Positions 15,938 through 23,845 of a stretch of DNA of 25,732 nt are shown here, piece after piece. The DNA lies in contig NZ_CALIJA010000021.1 of assembly GCF_938017615.1 (NCBI RefSeq), forward strand, positions 1 through 25,732, in the 5' to 3' direction. Under the pieces are notes generated by a model. It was not told where the DNA came from. It was given only the letters and a program-made list of their open reading frames with translations, and did not search any database. Source of the stretch: an uncultured Campylobacter sp. GTDB lineage: Bacteria > Campylobacterota > Campylobacteria > Campylobacterales > Campylobacteraceae. Every line of letters starts with the position of its first letter. Positions within the stretch are counted from its first letter, which is position 1. The position numbers and the translations under genes were made by a program.

Positions 15938-15968
15938 AATAAATCCTTGATGATTAAAATAAATGGCG

Positions 15969-15974
15969 ATTATA
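15969..15974 (-). promoter_or_regulatory. -10 box of the rpmB promoter
   Basis: On the - strand TTTTTTCGC is followed by TATAAT, 32 bases before the rpmB ATG. It is the best match in the window to the Campylobacter sigma-70 promoter. Confidence 0.7.
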
Positions 15975-16081
15975 GCGAAAAAATTTCAAATTATGCTTAA
16001 AATCCGCTGCGGTTTAAATTTAGCGAAATTTATGACAAAACTAAGTAAAATTCCGCATCTTGAAATTTTAAAGGAATCTTA

Positions 16082-16723
16082 ATGTATGTCGCACCCAGCA
16101 TTTTATCGGCGGATTTCGGAAGGCTTGCGGAGGAGATTCGCGCAGTCTGCGAGGCGGGCGCCGATCTCATTCACGTAGACGTGATGGACGGGCATTTCGT
16201 ACCCAATCTCACGATCGGACCGCTCGTAGCAAGCGCCGCGGCAAAGGCGAGCAGCAAGCCTTTGGACATTCATTTGATGGTTAAAAACGTGCCGTTTTTC
16301 GTCGATCTTTTTTTGCCGCTAAAGCCGAAATTTCTTAGCTTCCACATCGAGGAGGAGCAGCACCCTCTGCGCCTCATAGATCATATCCGCCGCAGCGGTG
16401 TCTCGCCCGCGGTCGTGCTAAATCCGCACACTCCGCTTAGCGCGCTGGAGTTTATCTTGAGCGAGGTCGATATGGTGCTTTTAATGAGCGTCAATCCTGG
16501 CTTTGGCGGACAGAAATTTATCCCCTCGGCGCTTGAGAAAATTAAGCAGCTGCGCGAGCTGATCGATCGCAAAGGCGCAAAATGCCTCATCGAGGTCGAC
16601 GGCGGCGTAAACGGGCTGAATATCGCAGATATCGACGAAGCGGGTGCCGACGTCGTGGTAGCGGGCAACTACATATTTTCTTCAAACGACTACGCAGGGG
16701 CGATCCGTGCGCTTAAAATTTAG
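16082..16723 (+). CDS. rpe: Ribulose-phosphate 3-epimerase
   Basis: Interconverts ribulose 5-phosphate and xylulose 5-phosphate in the pentose phosphate pathway. The 213-aa TIM barrel shows all family marks: MYVAPSILSADF at the N-terminus, metal/catalytic residues H31 and D33 (HVDVMDGHFVPN), H64 (DIHLMV) and D173 (EVDGGV), and the phosphate loop NPGFGGQKF near 138. AAGGAAT precedes the ATG. dnaQ follows after 21 bases on the same strand, so they form a two-gene unit. Confidence 0.97.
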   Translation: MYVAPSILSADFGRLAEEIRAVCEAGADLIHVDVMDGHFVPNLTIGPLVASAAAKASSKPLDIHLMVKNVPFFVDLFLPLKPKFLSFHIEEEQHPLRLIDHIRRSGVSPAVVLNPHTPLSALEFILSEVDMVLLMSVNPGFGGQKFIPSALEKIKQLRELIDRKGAKCLIEVDGGVNGLNIADIDEAGADVVVAGNYIFSSNDYAGAIRALKI

Positions 16724-16744
16724 GCGCGGCACAGGGGTAAAATT

Positions 16745-17542
16745 TTGACGCATAGAATCGAAAATTTAATAAATTTACTGGCTCAAAAGAGCATAAATTA
16801 TCACGATTTTATTGCTAAAGCAAGCGATATTGCCGAAATTACCGAGCTTTTCGAGCCCAAAGACCTCTCGATGTGGCGGGCGCTGGGCATAGAGATAATA
16901 AAACTCGACAACGGCAAAATCACGCTCAAGACCCGCGAGACGGACATTTCGGATGGAATTTTTTGCTTCGTAGATATCGAGACGAACGGCGGGCTCTCAA
17001 ATGGCCAGATCATCGAAATCGGCGCGATAAAAACGCGCGGCACGCAGGAACTCGATCGCTTCGAGAGCTTCGTTTACGCGCCCGTCGTGCCCGAAAATAT
17101 CACGGAGCTTACTGGGATCTGCGCGAACGATCTAGTGGGCGCACCGCCGCTAGCTAGCGTGCTGGAGCGGTTTAGGCTGTTTTTAGGAGATAGCGTTTTT
17201 GTGGCGCACAACGTCAAATTTGACTACGGCTTCATCGACGCGAGCCTGCAAAAATGCGGCTTTGGGATGCTTTTGAATCGCAGGCTCTGCACCGTCGAGC
17301 TCGCGCGCCGTACGATCGAGGCGCAAAGATACGGGCTTGGCTCGCTAAAAGAGCTTTTGGGCGTGCAAAACGTCCACCACCGCGCATTTAGCGACGCCGT
17401 TTCCTGCTTTGAAATTTTCAAATTCGCGCTCTCGCGACTGCCGTGGAGCGTGCAAAGCACCGAGGACCTGATACTTTTTAGCAAAACCGCAAAGAGCCTG
17501 GCGCTGCCTAAGCCGCAGATTTCGGAGCGCGGCGAGGGCTAA
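16745..17542 (+). CDS. dnaQ: DnaQ-type 3'-5' exonuclease (DNA polymerase III epsilon-like)
   Basis: 265 aa. DEDDh exonuclease motifs: D77 and E79 in FVDIETNG, D160 in FVAHNVKFDYGF, and H212/D217 in HRAFSDA. This is the proofreading or repair nuclease fold. An N-terminal stretch of about 70 residues precedes the nuclease domain, and the C-terminal tail is short, without an obvious polymerase-binding segment, so it may be the replicative epsilon subunit or a separate DnaQ-like nuclease. The start is TTG at 16745, with AGGGG eight bases before it; it gives MTHRIENLINLL. It follows rpe closely and, as I recall, the same pair occurs in C. jejuni. Confidence 0.85.
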   Translation: MTHRIENLINLLAQKSINYHDFIAKASDIAEITELFEPKDLSMWRALGIEIIKLDNGKITLKTRETDISDGIFCFVDIETNGGLSNGQIIEIGAIKTRGTQELDRFESFVYAPVVPENITELTGICANDLVGAPPLASVLERFRLFLGDSVFVAHNVKFDYGFIDASLQKCGFGMLLNRRLCTVELARRTIEAQRYGLGSLKELLGVQNVHHRAFSDAVSCFEIFKFALSRLPWSVQSTEDLILFSKTAKSLALPKPQISERGEG

Positions 17543-19401
17543 ATTTTATAAATCGCGCGCCGAATTAAGAGATGAAATTTTAGTGAAATTTCGCGCCGCC
17601 GTTTGAGAGGTAAATTTTACGCTTTTAAGCGGCGGCGCTTTAGTCTGCGCGGATTGCGGTAGCGTAAATTCGATCCGAGCGATTTTGGCGGGCAAATCGG
17701 CGCGTATGGACCTAGATTTTGAAATTTTACCCTTGCCGTAGCGATTGAATGCGCACAAATCGCGGCGGCGCAAATTTAAAGCGCTACTGCGGCGAGATGT
17801 GATTGCGAGCGAACCGAAAGGGCGCGAATTTAAGCAGGCGTGGTTTTAAATCGCATTGCGATCACACCGGATTTAAGTGCAAATGCCCGCAACAGCGCCC
17901 TTCACGTATGCCGGCTAGGCGGATTATGCGATTTTAATTTGCTCGGGCGGGTGCGGCGGCGAGTGCTCGTGGAGCCTTTTTGCTTTCGCGGTTTTGATTT
18001 TTGCGGCGATAAATTTTGTGCCCGTCCGCAGTTTTACAACCTTGCTTCGGGCGAATTTTATGAGCGCTTGCAGTCGCGCGGATGCGTCCGAAGCGTCGCG
18101 CGCTTTAAATTTAAAATTTAGCCTAGACGCGCGAATTCGATGCTTGAAACTCTAAAATCAATAAATTTTGCCCACGCCTGCGCGTCTTTTGCGTCCTAAA
18201 AGCGATAAATTTAGCGTGTCCGCACTGCCGCGGCAGATACGCTAGGCGCGATGGCTTTCTGCATTCGCCGCTTGGAATTTTGATTTTAGCTTGACGACCT
18301 GGTCGGTACGTGCCCGTGCCGCAAATTTTAAAATAGAGCTTTATAAAATTTCACGGCGCCGATCGCAAATTAAATTTCATAAATTTTTATCGCAAAAAAT
18401 ACAGCGCGATCGGAGCAAAATTAATGCAAACCCACTCTTACCATAGTGGCGTACGGCGACTGCATATGCACTAAATTTAGCGATAAGCAAATCCGCGATC
18501 TTAATAATACAAATTTGCGCAGACGCAGCCCGCCTCTCATCAAAGCGTCATCGGAGGGCTGATGGGCTTTGCGAGCGAGCGGAGTAATGCGCTGCCACCA
18601 TCTTTGCAGAAGCGCGATTTTGCGATTGAGCGGTCTTTTTCGCCTCAAGACGGACATATCGTAGGCTAAAATTTAAACGGAATTTTAAAAGAGGATAGCT
18701 GCTTTTAAATTTACGTTGCAAATCTCATAGGCTGCGAATATGGCGTTAAATTTTAAAATTCTATCTGCTTTAATCACGCCTTGAGGTTGTATTGTGAGGG
18801 CTAGCAAGTCGCCTGATTAAAAAATGGATTTTAAATCATTCCTAGCGTATATGCTTGCGCAGTAAAGTAAAATTTTGCGCCGGAAATTTCACGCCGCTAC
18901 GCCACTGCCGAGCTGCCCGCCGTCTTAACTCTCATCCGATCGCTCCGTATTTTCAAACGCGCTAGAATTTCGGTAAAGCTCCGCTTTAATGTAAAATTTT
19001 ATCCACTTACCGCGGTCTGTGGTGGATGAAATTTTGCCGATCGCCGCGCGGTATTTGCTTGCCGCGCATGCACGTCATAGCCCGTATCCTCTTGCCGCAA
19101 GCCGCCGCTTTACTAACGTCCATCGTTGTAGGTTCTCGCCTGCTTCTTAGCGTATATTTTTTATGCCTTGCAAGCTGCGCGTCACCCCATCTGCGTCAAG
19201 ATCGCGCCGTGCCTTTAAAGCACGCAAATCTATCCTGCATAAAATTTCGCTTCTTCGCCGTGCTCGCCGCCTGCCGCACTTTGTCATTCTTGTCTGTTGC
19301 GAGCCGTCGCCGTCTTATTTCGCAACCGCACCTGCCACGCATACATACCGCGCTCGATGTAAGCTTTAGCAGGCGCGCCTTAAAATTTCAGCCCAAAAGC
19401 C
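17543..19401. other. 1.86-kb gap with no credible gene
   Basis: No frame on either strand shows a good start, ribosome-binding site and protein-like composition together. The longest frames translate to Arg/Cys/Phe-rich sequence typical of shadows. AAATTT and ATTTTAAA words are spread throughout, and GC-rich tracts (17.6-18.3 kb) keep the overall composition similar to the coding DNA around it. The simplest reading is decayed former coding DNA. No tRNA T-loop motif or other RNA signature was seen. Confidence 0.6.
17593..17638 (+). terminator. Candidate end of the rpe-dnaQ transcript
   Basis: GCGCCGCCG (17593-17601) and CGGCGGCGC (17630-17638) form a perfect 9-bp GC stem around a 28-base loop, 50 bases after the dnaQ stop. 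Only three U follow, so it is a weak or factor-assisted terminator. Confidence 0.35.
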
Positions 19402-20538
19402 CTATTTAGCGCTGCGCCCTAGCAGAAACAATCTCACTGCTTGTTCGGCGACGCGGGCTAAATTTTGTGTCGCGGTCTCTTTTTCCATTGCGCGCTCAAG
19501 GCTCATCGGTTCGTTTAGGATGCAAAAAAATGCGCCTATGCCTCGCTCATTACAGCCGCCGGCGCAGGGCGAGATACCGCCTGCCAGCGCGATTACGGGC
19601 ACGCCGTAGGAAGCGGCAATCTTTGCGACACCGCAAGGGGTTTTGCCCATTGAGCTTTGAAAATCGAGCCTTCCTTCGCCTGTGATGACGAGCTTGGCGT
19701 CTTTCATATCGCGATCTAGCCCGATCTCTTCGGTGATGATGTCGATGCCTGGCTTAAGCGTCGCGTTTAGAAAGCTTACGAAGCCAAAGCCTAGCCCGCC
19801 GGCAGCTCCTGCTCCGGGGCTATTCCAAAGCTCGCATCCAAGATGTTTGCTTACGACGCTTGCAAAATTTATAAGTCCTGCATCGAGCTGCTTTACCATC
19901 GCTGCATCCGCGCCCTTTTGCGGAGCGTAAATATATGCCGCGCCGTTTTCGCCAAAGAGCGGATTATCTACGTCGCAGGCGATAAGAAACTCGCATTCTT
20001 TAAGATGCGGCAGCACCGAAGTGCAATCTATCGTGGCGAGTTTAATCAGATCCTCGCCCGCTCCCGCAAGCTCTGCGCCATTTGCATCTTTAAATTTAAA
20101 GCCGAGCGCGCGCAGCATACCCATACCCGCGTCATTCGTAGCACTTCCGCCGATGCCGATGATAAACTTTCGCGCGCCGTGCGCAATCGCATGCGCTATC
20201 ATCTCGCCAAAGCCATAAGTGCTCGTTTTTAGCGGGTTGCGGCGCGATTTTTCGATGAGCGGCAGACCCGATGCGGACGCCATTTCTAAGATGCCTAGCT
20301 CGCCTTTTAAGGCGTAGCGCGCGGGCGTTTTTTCGCCTAACGGATTTGCTACGATGACGTCCATGAACTTAGCTTTTAGCGCGTCTGCAAGGGCTTCAAC
20401 GCTTCCTTCGCCGCCATCTGCGATAGGTTTGACGAACACCTCGCAGCCTAGCTTTTCGATGCCTGATTTTACGGCGTTGCCCGCCTCAAGCGAACTAAGC
20501 GAGCCCTTAAACGAGTCGATCGCGACTAAAACTTTCAT
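19402..20538 (-). CDS. glxK: Glycerate 2-kinase (GlxK/GarK family)
   Basis: 378 aa, the usual length for the type forming 2-phosphoglycerate. Motifs: MKVLVAIDSFKGSLSS at the N-terminus, IADGGEGSVEAL near 40, IGIGGSATNDAGMGML near 127, PGAGAAGGLGFG near 245 and TGEGRLDFQSSMGKTP near 285. It phosphorylates D-glycerate with ATP in the cytoplasm, feeding lower glycolysis/gluconeogenesis. AAAGGAAAAAT precedes the ATG. The gene lies downstream of a GntP-type permease on the same strand; a glycerate kinase/GntP pairing is also known in Haemophilus influenzae, which supports glycerate as the substrate. Both neighbours on the outside are long non-coding gaps. Confidence 0.93.
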   Translation of the reverse strand: MKVLVAIDSFKGSLSSLEAGNAVKSGIEKLGCEVFVKPIADGGEGSVEALADALKAKFMDVIVANPLGEKTPARYALKGELGILEMASASGLPLIEKSRRNPLKTSTYGFGEMIAHAIAHGARKFIIGIGGSATNDAGMGMLRALGFKFKDANGAELAGAGEDLIKLATIDCTSVLPHLKECEFLIACDVDNPLFGENGAAYIYAPQKGADAAMVKQLDAGLINFASVVSKHLGCELWNSPGAGAAGGLGFGFVSFLNATLKPGIDIITEEIGLDRDMKDAKLVITGEGRLDFQSSMGKTPCGVAKIAASYGVPVIALAGGISPCAGGCNERGIGAFFCILNEPMSLERAMEKETATQNLARVAEQAVRLFLLGRSAK

Positions 20539-20556
20539 ATTTTTCCTTTAGCTGGT

Positions 20557-20753
20557 ATTTTAAAATTTTGGAATTTTACAGCGCGTAGGCTAAATTTACG
20601 ATGACAAGACTGAAGCAAGAGTAGAATTTTAAAATCTCGTTGCCAAATTTATGGGGGCAAATTTTAAAATTTCATGTCGTGGAATTTTAAAATTCTGTAA
20701 GCCATAGAATTTCGGCTAAATTTTAAAATTCCGTAGCGATAGAATTTTAAAAT
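20557..20753. repeat. Cluster of six ATTTTAAAAT palindromes
   Basis: Exact copies start at 20557, 20626, 20661, 20684, 20720 and 20744; most are extended to GAATTTTAAAATTC or AAATTTTAAAATTTC. Spacing is irregular (23-69 bases). Single copies of the same word occur in other gaps of the window, but nowhere else this densely. Confidence 0.75.
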
Positions 20754-20829
20754 TTCGCTCCTTGAGGCTTTGTGTGTAAATTTAAAACTCCGCTATACGA
20801 AATTTTAATATTAAGGCATTTGCGCGGTA

Positions 20830-20871
20830 CGGCTAGCTACGTAAATTTAAAGAATCTTATGTAGCTAGCCG
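20830..20871 (-). other. Perfect 11-bp hairpin downstream of the GntP permease gene
   Basis: CGGCTAGCTAC and GTAGCTAGCCG flank a 20-base loop, beginning 62 bases after the permease stop on the - strand. No U-tract follows, so it is not a classical terminator. It may be an mRNA 3'-end stabiliser or a protein site. Confidence 0.5.
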
Positions 20872-20932
20872 CTGGTAGATGCCCGTAGCGCTCCGCACTG
20901 ATTTAGCGCGGTAGCGGCTAGAATAAGCTAGC

Positions 20933-22309
20933 TTAGATCAAAAACAGCGACAAAACCCAAACGCTGATCATGCCCGTAATGCCCATAATTAGGGTTAGCA
21001 TAGTTTGGGTGCGGTAGCCTTGCTGCGGGTTCATCTTGCTGAAATTCGTAACGACCCAGAAGTAGCTGTCGTTAGCGTGCGAAACCGTCATCGCGCCCGC
21101 TGCGATCGCCATCACGACGAGTGCGCCGGACATTTCGGAGGTGAAGCCCAGTACCTGCATTAGCGAGCCGTCTGCGTTAAATGCGCCCATAATCGAAGCT
21201 GTAGTGATGATCGCAACGGTGGAGCTTCCTTGCGCGGTTTTTAAGACGGCTGAGATTAAGAACGGGAAGAAAATCCCAGCGGCTTTAATGGCAGTCGCAT
21301 TGTCCTTGATGTAGGTTACGAAGCCGGCGTCGGTGATGACCTTGCCTAGCACTCCGCCCGCTGCGGTGATGAAGAGGATCGGGCCTACGATTTTTAAGGA
21401 TTCGTTGGTGATCTCGCCAAATTCTCCTAATTTGCTGGTTTGTACGAGCAAAAATACCGCAAAAACTACGCCCAAGGCTAGCGCGATGATAGGATTTCCT
21501 AAAAATTGCGAAATTTCGCCCGCAAACCCGCCTACTTTTAAGATCTTGGCGACGGAACCCAGCGCCATAAATAGGATCGGCACCAAAATAGGGGCTAAGC
21601 TTAAAAATCCGCCCGGCAATTTGCCGTATTGTTTAAGCAGATCGTCGTAGCTTTTGGCGATGACTTCATTCGCTTCGGCTTCGCTTATATGGACGCTTTT
21701 GGCGACTTTTTTAGAAAAAAAGTATGTGGCGATCAGCACCGGCAAGGACACTACCGCGCCCATTGCGATTACGAGCAGCAGATTGCCGCCTAGACCCACG
21801 GCGCCTGCTGCGGCGATCGGTCCGGGAGTCGGCGGGATGAATACGTGTGAGGCATAAAGTCCGCCGGAGAGCGCTACTGCTAGAGCGACCGGATTTTCGC
21901 CGATTTTTTTGCTGATCGCTTCGCGGATCGGGTTTAAAACGACGAAGCCGCTGTCGCAAAATACGGGGATACCCACGATCCAGCCCATTATGAGCATCGC
22001 AAGCTCGGGGCGCTTCTGCCCGACTACGTTTACGACCATATCGGCGAGTTTGAGCGCCGCGCCCGTCTTTTCGAGCACGGTGCCGATGAGCGCGCCGAAG
22101 ATTATGACGATACCGATACTCTTAAACGTGCCGCTGAAACCGTCGCCGATAATCGCGGGGATCTTGGCTAGCGGTATGCCCGCGACGATCGCGAGCGCCA
22201 GGGAGATAAGCATTAGCGCCAAAAATGGGTGAACGCCTGCTTTGGAGATCAAAAAAATCATCACGACGACCGCTATGGCGAAGCAGATGATTAACGCAAC
22301 ACCGCTCAT
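20933..22309 (-). CDS. GntP-family permease, probable glycerate transporter
   Basis: 458 aa, wholly hydrophobic with about 12 membrane segments. Family marks include the N-terminal PFLALMLISLALAIVAGIPL, PVFCDSGFVVLNPI near 115, PTPGPIAAAG near 160, and AMTVSHANDSYFWVV near 415; these are conserved in gluconate permease relatives. The inner-membrane protein imports sugar acids by proton symport. The kinase 394 bases downstream acts on glycerate, so glycerate rather than gluconate is the likelier substrate (inference). The ATG at 22309 follows AAGGAGC. An inverted repeat and a TTTCGCTAAAAT promoter core lie upstream. Confidence 0.9.
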   Translation of the reverse strand: MSGVALIICFAIAVVVMIFLISKAGVHPFLALMLISLALAIVAGIPLAKIPAIIGDGFSGTFKSIGIVIIFGALIGTVLEKTGAALKLADMVVNVVGQKRPELAMLIMGWIVGIPVFCDSGFVVLNPIREAISKKIGENPVALAVALSGGLYASHVFIPPTPGPIAAAGAVGLGGNLLLVIAMGAVVSLPVLIATYFFSKKVAKSVHISEAEANEVIAKSYDDLLKQYGKLPGGFLSLAPILVPILFMALGSVAKILKVGGFAGEISQFLGNPIIALALGVVFAVFLLVQTSKLGEFGEITNESLKIVGPILFITAAGGVLGKVITDAGFVTYIKDNATAIKAAGIFFPFLISAVLKTAQGSSTVAIITTASIMGAFNADGSLMQVLGFTSEMSGALVVMAIAAGAMTVSHANDSYFWVVTNFSKMNPQQGYRTQTMLTLIMGITGMISVWVLSLFLI

Positions 22310-22340
22310 AAAAGCTCCTTGAATGGATTTAATTTGCCCG

Positions 22341-22368
22341 CAAGCGGTTTAAGCTTAAGCTCCGTTTG
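22341..22368 (-). promoter_or_regulatory. Inverted repeat in the GntP gene leader
   Basis: CAAGCGG (22341-22347) and CCGTTTG (22362-22368) pair with one mismatch around a perfect palindrome TTAAGCTTAA (22349-22358). It lies 32-59 bases upstream of the permease ATG and downstream of its -10 box, so it could be a repressor site or a leader hairpin. The regulator is unknown. Confidence 0.4.
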
Positions 22369-22389
22369 CGCCTCAAATTTAATGCGGTA

Positions 22390-22395
22390 ATTTTA
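22390..22395 (-). promoter_or_regulatory. -10 box of the GntP permease promoter
   Basis: On the - strand AAAATTTCGC is followed by TAAAAT, 81 bases before the ATG. It shares the TTTCGCTA core seen before rpmB, the Fur-family gene and the DUF3137 gene. Confidence 0.45.
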
Positions 22396-22616
22396 GCGAA
22401 ATTTTAATATAAAGCAAGAAAGGCGGCGTTAAATTTATGGAAATTTATGATTTATGCGGAAATGATGGACTAGCTAGCGGAATTTATCGGTTGGAATTTA
22501 TCGGTGCCGCACGGCGAGAGGTGGTTTAAATTTTAAAATTTGCAGCGTTTGCTACTTTGATATGCTGTTTGTTTTAATGCGTTGCGCGGCGGGCGACGGA
22601 AATTTTATCGAGGATC

Positions 22617-22850
22617 GGCTGTGTGGCGCAGCAATGGCGGCATCGCGCTTGCGCTTTATACGCAGCTTTGGCGGCTAGGCGGCGTGAGCGATGCGGACGG
22701 CTTTGCGCGCTTGCTGCGGCGGAAGTAGTAATAGCGGTGAGGTAAAGCAATAATAGTAGCGATGGGGGCGGCGATAGCGACGATGAAAGGCGATAGTATC
22801 GGCAGCGGCGGCTATGAGGCAGCGGTGAAATTTTGATTTTGGCGGCGTCA
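22617..22850 (+). pseudogene. Fragment of a second EamA/DMT-family transporter gene
   Basis: The frame covering 22635-22729 reads GGIALALYTQLWRLGGVSDA, then DGFARLL, then a stop. The intact EamA protein of this window has GGGALALYTRVWQLSGVSDA followed by QGFAALAAVVI. After the point where the remnant frame ends, a shift of one base restores ALAA and, after two extra residues, VVI, showing a one-base deletion. Beyond it, weaker matches to the DNA for LKIIGAS (near 22745) and LDFAGF (near 22835) suggest the homology runs on with internal losses. The ends are uncertain. It lies in the opposite orientation to the intact gene, so it is an inverted paralogue or a relic of another transporter. Nothing here can make a working protein. 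Confidence 0.75.
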
Positions 22851-23134
22851 GAGAAGCTTTTCTTAAAGATGAAATTTTAATCAAAGGCAGGAGCAGCGTC
22901 AGTAGAACTTTGATTAAAAACGGTGCGTAGCGACTCTGGTAAAAACTAGCGGCAATGCCCGATCTCTAAAATTTTAATCGAAAATACTCGGGATACGAGA
23001 ATTTTTAGTGATAGTATTAGCTCGCCTGAGTTAAAATTTTGATTGAGTATTTGGCGATAGAATTTCATTCAAAGCTAGCAGTAGTGAAATTTTCAGCTTC
23101 GAGAACGGCAGGAATTTTATTACTTGAAGGCAGT

Positions 23135-23143
23135 GGGGGGGGG
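23135..23143 (+). repeat. G9 homopolymer tract
   Basis: Nine consecutive G. In Campylobacter such tracts vary in length by slippage and usually switch surface or modification genes. Here it lies three bases beyond the stop codon of a short coding-like fragment read on the - strand, and in no intact gene. It is the only tract of this kind in the window. Confidence 0.85.
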
Positions 23144-23145
23144 AT

Positions 23146-23256
23146 TTACAGCTTTTTATATGATTTTTCGACGAGTCTGCCGTGAACTTTTCTGGATTTT
23201 TCAAAATTCCTGGCGGTCTTTGCGTAGTCTATCTGCGGCGGGATTTCACGGCTCGG
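23146..23256 (-). pseudogene. Coding-like 36-codon C-terminal fragment of unknown family
   Basis: On the - strand an open frame with no start codon encodes REIPPQIDYAKTAR, then NFEKSRKVHGRLVEKSYKKL and TAA. The balanced Lys/Arg/Glu composition and amphipathic spacing look like the end of a real protein. Upstream the same frame has TAG and TAA stops only a few codons apart. I do not recognise the family. The C-rich strand of the G9 tract follows the stop. Confidence 0.35.
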
Positions 23257-23409
23257 CTAAATTTACAGAGTCATTTTAAATTTAGAAGGTCGTTTTAAAT
23301 TGTGCAGAGGACAAAGTAGCCGAAACGAGGCGTCCGGTTTTAAATTTGCAAAGCCGATTCGCTCTCGCCTCTTTTTTGTGCTCTTTGCGCGTGTAAATAA
23401 TCGGCAGCT

Positions 23410-23832
23410 CTATCTAATCCGCAAAATTTTAGTTTTTGAAATTTTATATATTTTCGAGCTTGCGTTTTGGCTGAAATTTTGATCCACGATCTCGTCCGCC
23501 GCCGCTTTCGCCCAGGCTTCGTCGAAGTTTTGTCCGTTTAAATTTGCACTGCTGGAGTAGAGCCAGTCAAATTGCCTCAAAAACTCCTCGTGAGCGCACT
23601 CTTTCACGACGCGCACGGCGGTGCCGTTCGGATATAAAAAAGTCGTTTTCCTCGCGCGGCGCACTAAATTTTTAAATTTAGTGGGCACGCGAGCGAGATT
23701 TTTTAGCTCGCTAAGCTTTGCCGTCGTTATGAGGCAGGGTTTGTCCGTCGCTCGGCGTTTGAGCGTGTTTATCTCGCGAAAATCCTTGCTCAAAAACCCA
23801 GCCGTCGTATCGGTCTGCGCCAAATAGATCAT
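23410..23832 (-). CDS. YrdC/Sua5-like protein (possible threonylcarbamoyl-AMP synthase relative)
   Basis: 140 aa, shorter than the usual 190-210 of YrdC-domain proteins. Recognisable parts are MIYLAQTDTTAGFLSKD at the start, the nucleotide/threonine-binding signature KRRATDKP (25-32), FLYPNGTAVRVV near 86 and SSSANLNGQ near 112. Family members make the threonylcarbamoyl-AMP used for the t6A modification of tRNA; whether this short form is active is unclear. The ATG at 23832 follows GGAGGAGAG; a longer in-frame extension to 23952 runs back through the EamA gene and is rejected. The gene starts 13 bases after EamA and is probably co-transcribed with it. Confidence 0.82.
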   Translation of the reverse strand: MIYLAQTDTTAGFLSKDFREINTLKRRATDKPCLITTAKLSELKNLARVPTKFKNLVRRARKTTFLYPNGTAVRVVKECAHEEFLRQFDWLYSSSANLNGQNFDEAWAKAAADEIVDQNFSQNASSKIYKISKTKILRIR

Positions 23833-23845
23833 CTCTCCTCCAAAT

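Larger units (their letters stand above)
20539..20932. other. 394-base spacer between the permease and kinase genes, rich in AT palindromes
   Basis: No gene. It holds six copies of ATTTTAAAAT within 200 bases (20557-20753), a perfect 11-bp hairpin at 20830-20871, and several AAATTT words. It separates two genes expected to be co-expressed. Confidence 0.7.
22310..23409. other. 1.1-kb gap with gene remnants and a G9 tract
   Basis: Apart from the permease promoter region (22310-22420), it holds a short tandem repeat (GGAATTTATCGG at 22479-22490 and 22493-22504), a fragment homologous to the EamA transporter (+, from about 22617), a G9 run at 23135-23143 and a coding-like 36-codon fragment (-, 23146-23256). 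No intact gene was found. The mix of recognisable pieces and stops indicates decay rather than a functional spacer. Confidence 0.65.

Noticed and set aside
17840..18121. 93-codon frame (+) starting at GTG in the 1.86-kb gap
   Set aside because: It has six Cys in 93 residues, many rare CGG codons and no ribosome-binding site; it looks like a chance frame.
18421..18667. Frames on both strands (78 codons on -, about 50 on +, the latter containing GGLMGFASERSNALPPSL)
   Set aside because: The + frame looks somewhat protein-like but has no start and no homologue I can name; the - frame is Arg-rich. The evidence is too thin for a gene call.
19026..19409. 127-codon frame (+) overlapping the end of the glycerate kinase gene
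   Set aside because: The composition is Ser/Arg/Leu-rich without motifs, and the frame runs into the 3' end of a well-supported gene on the other strand.
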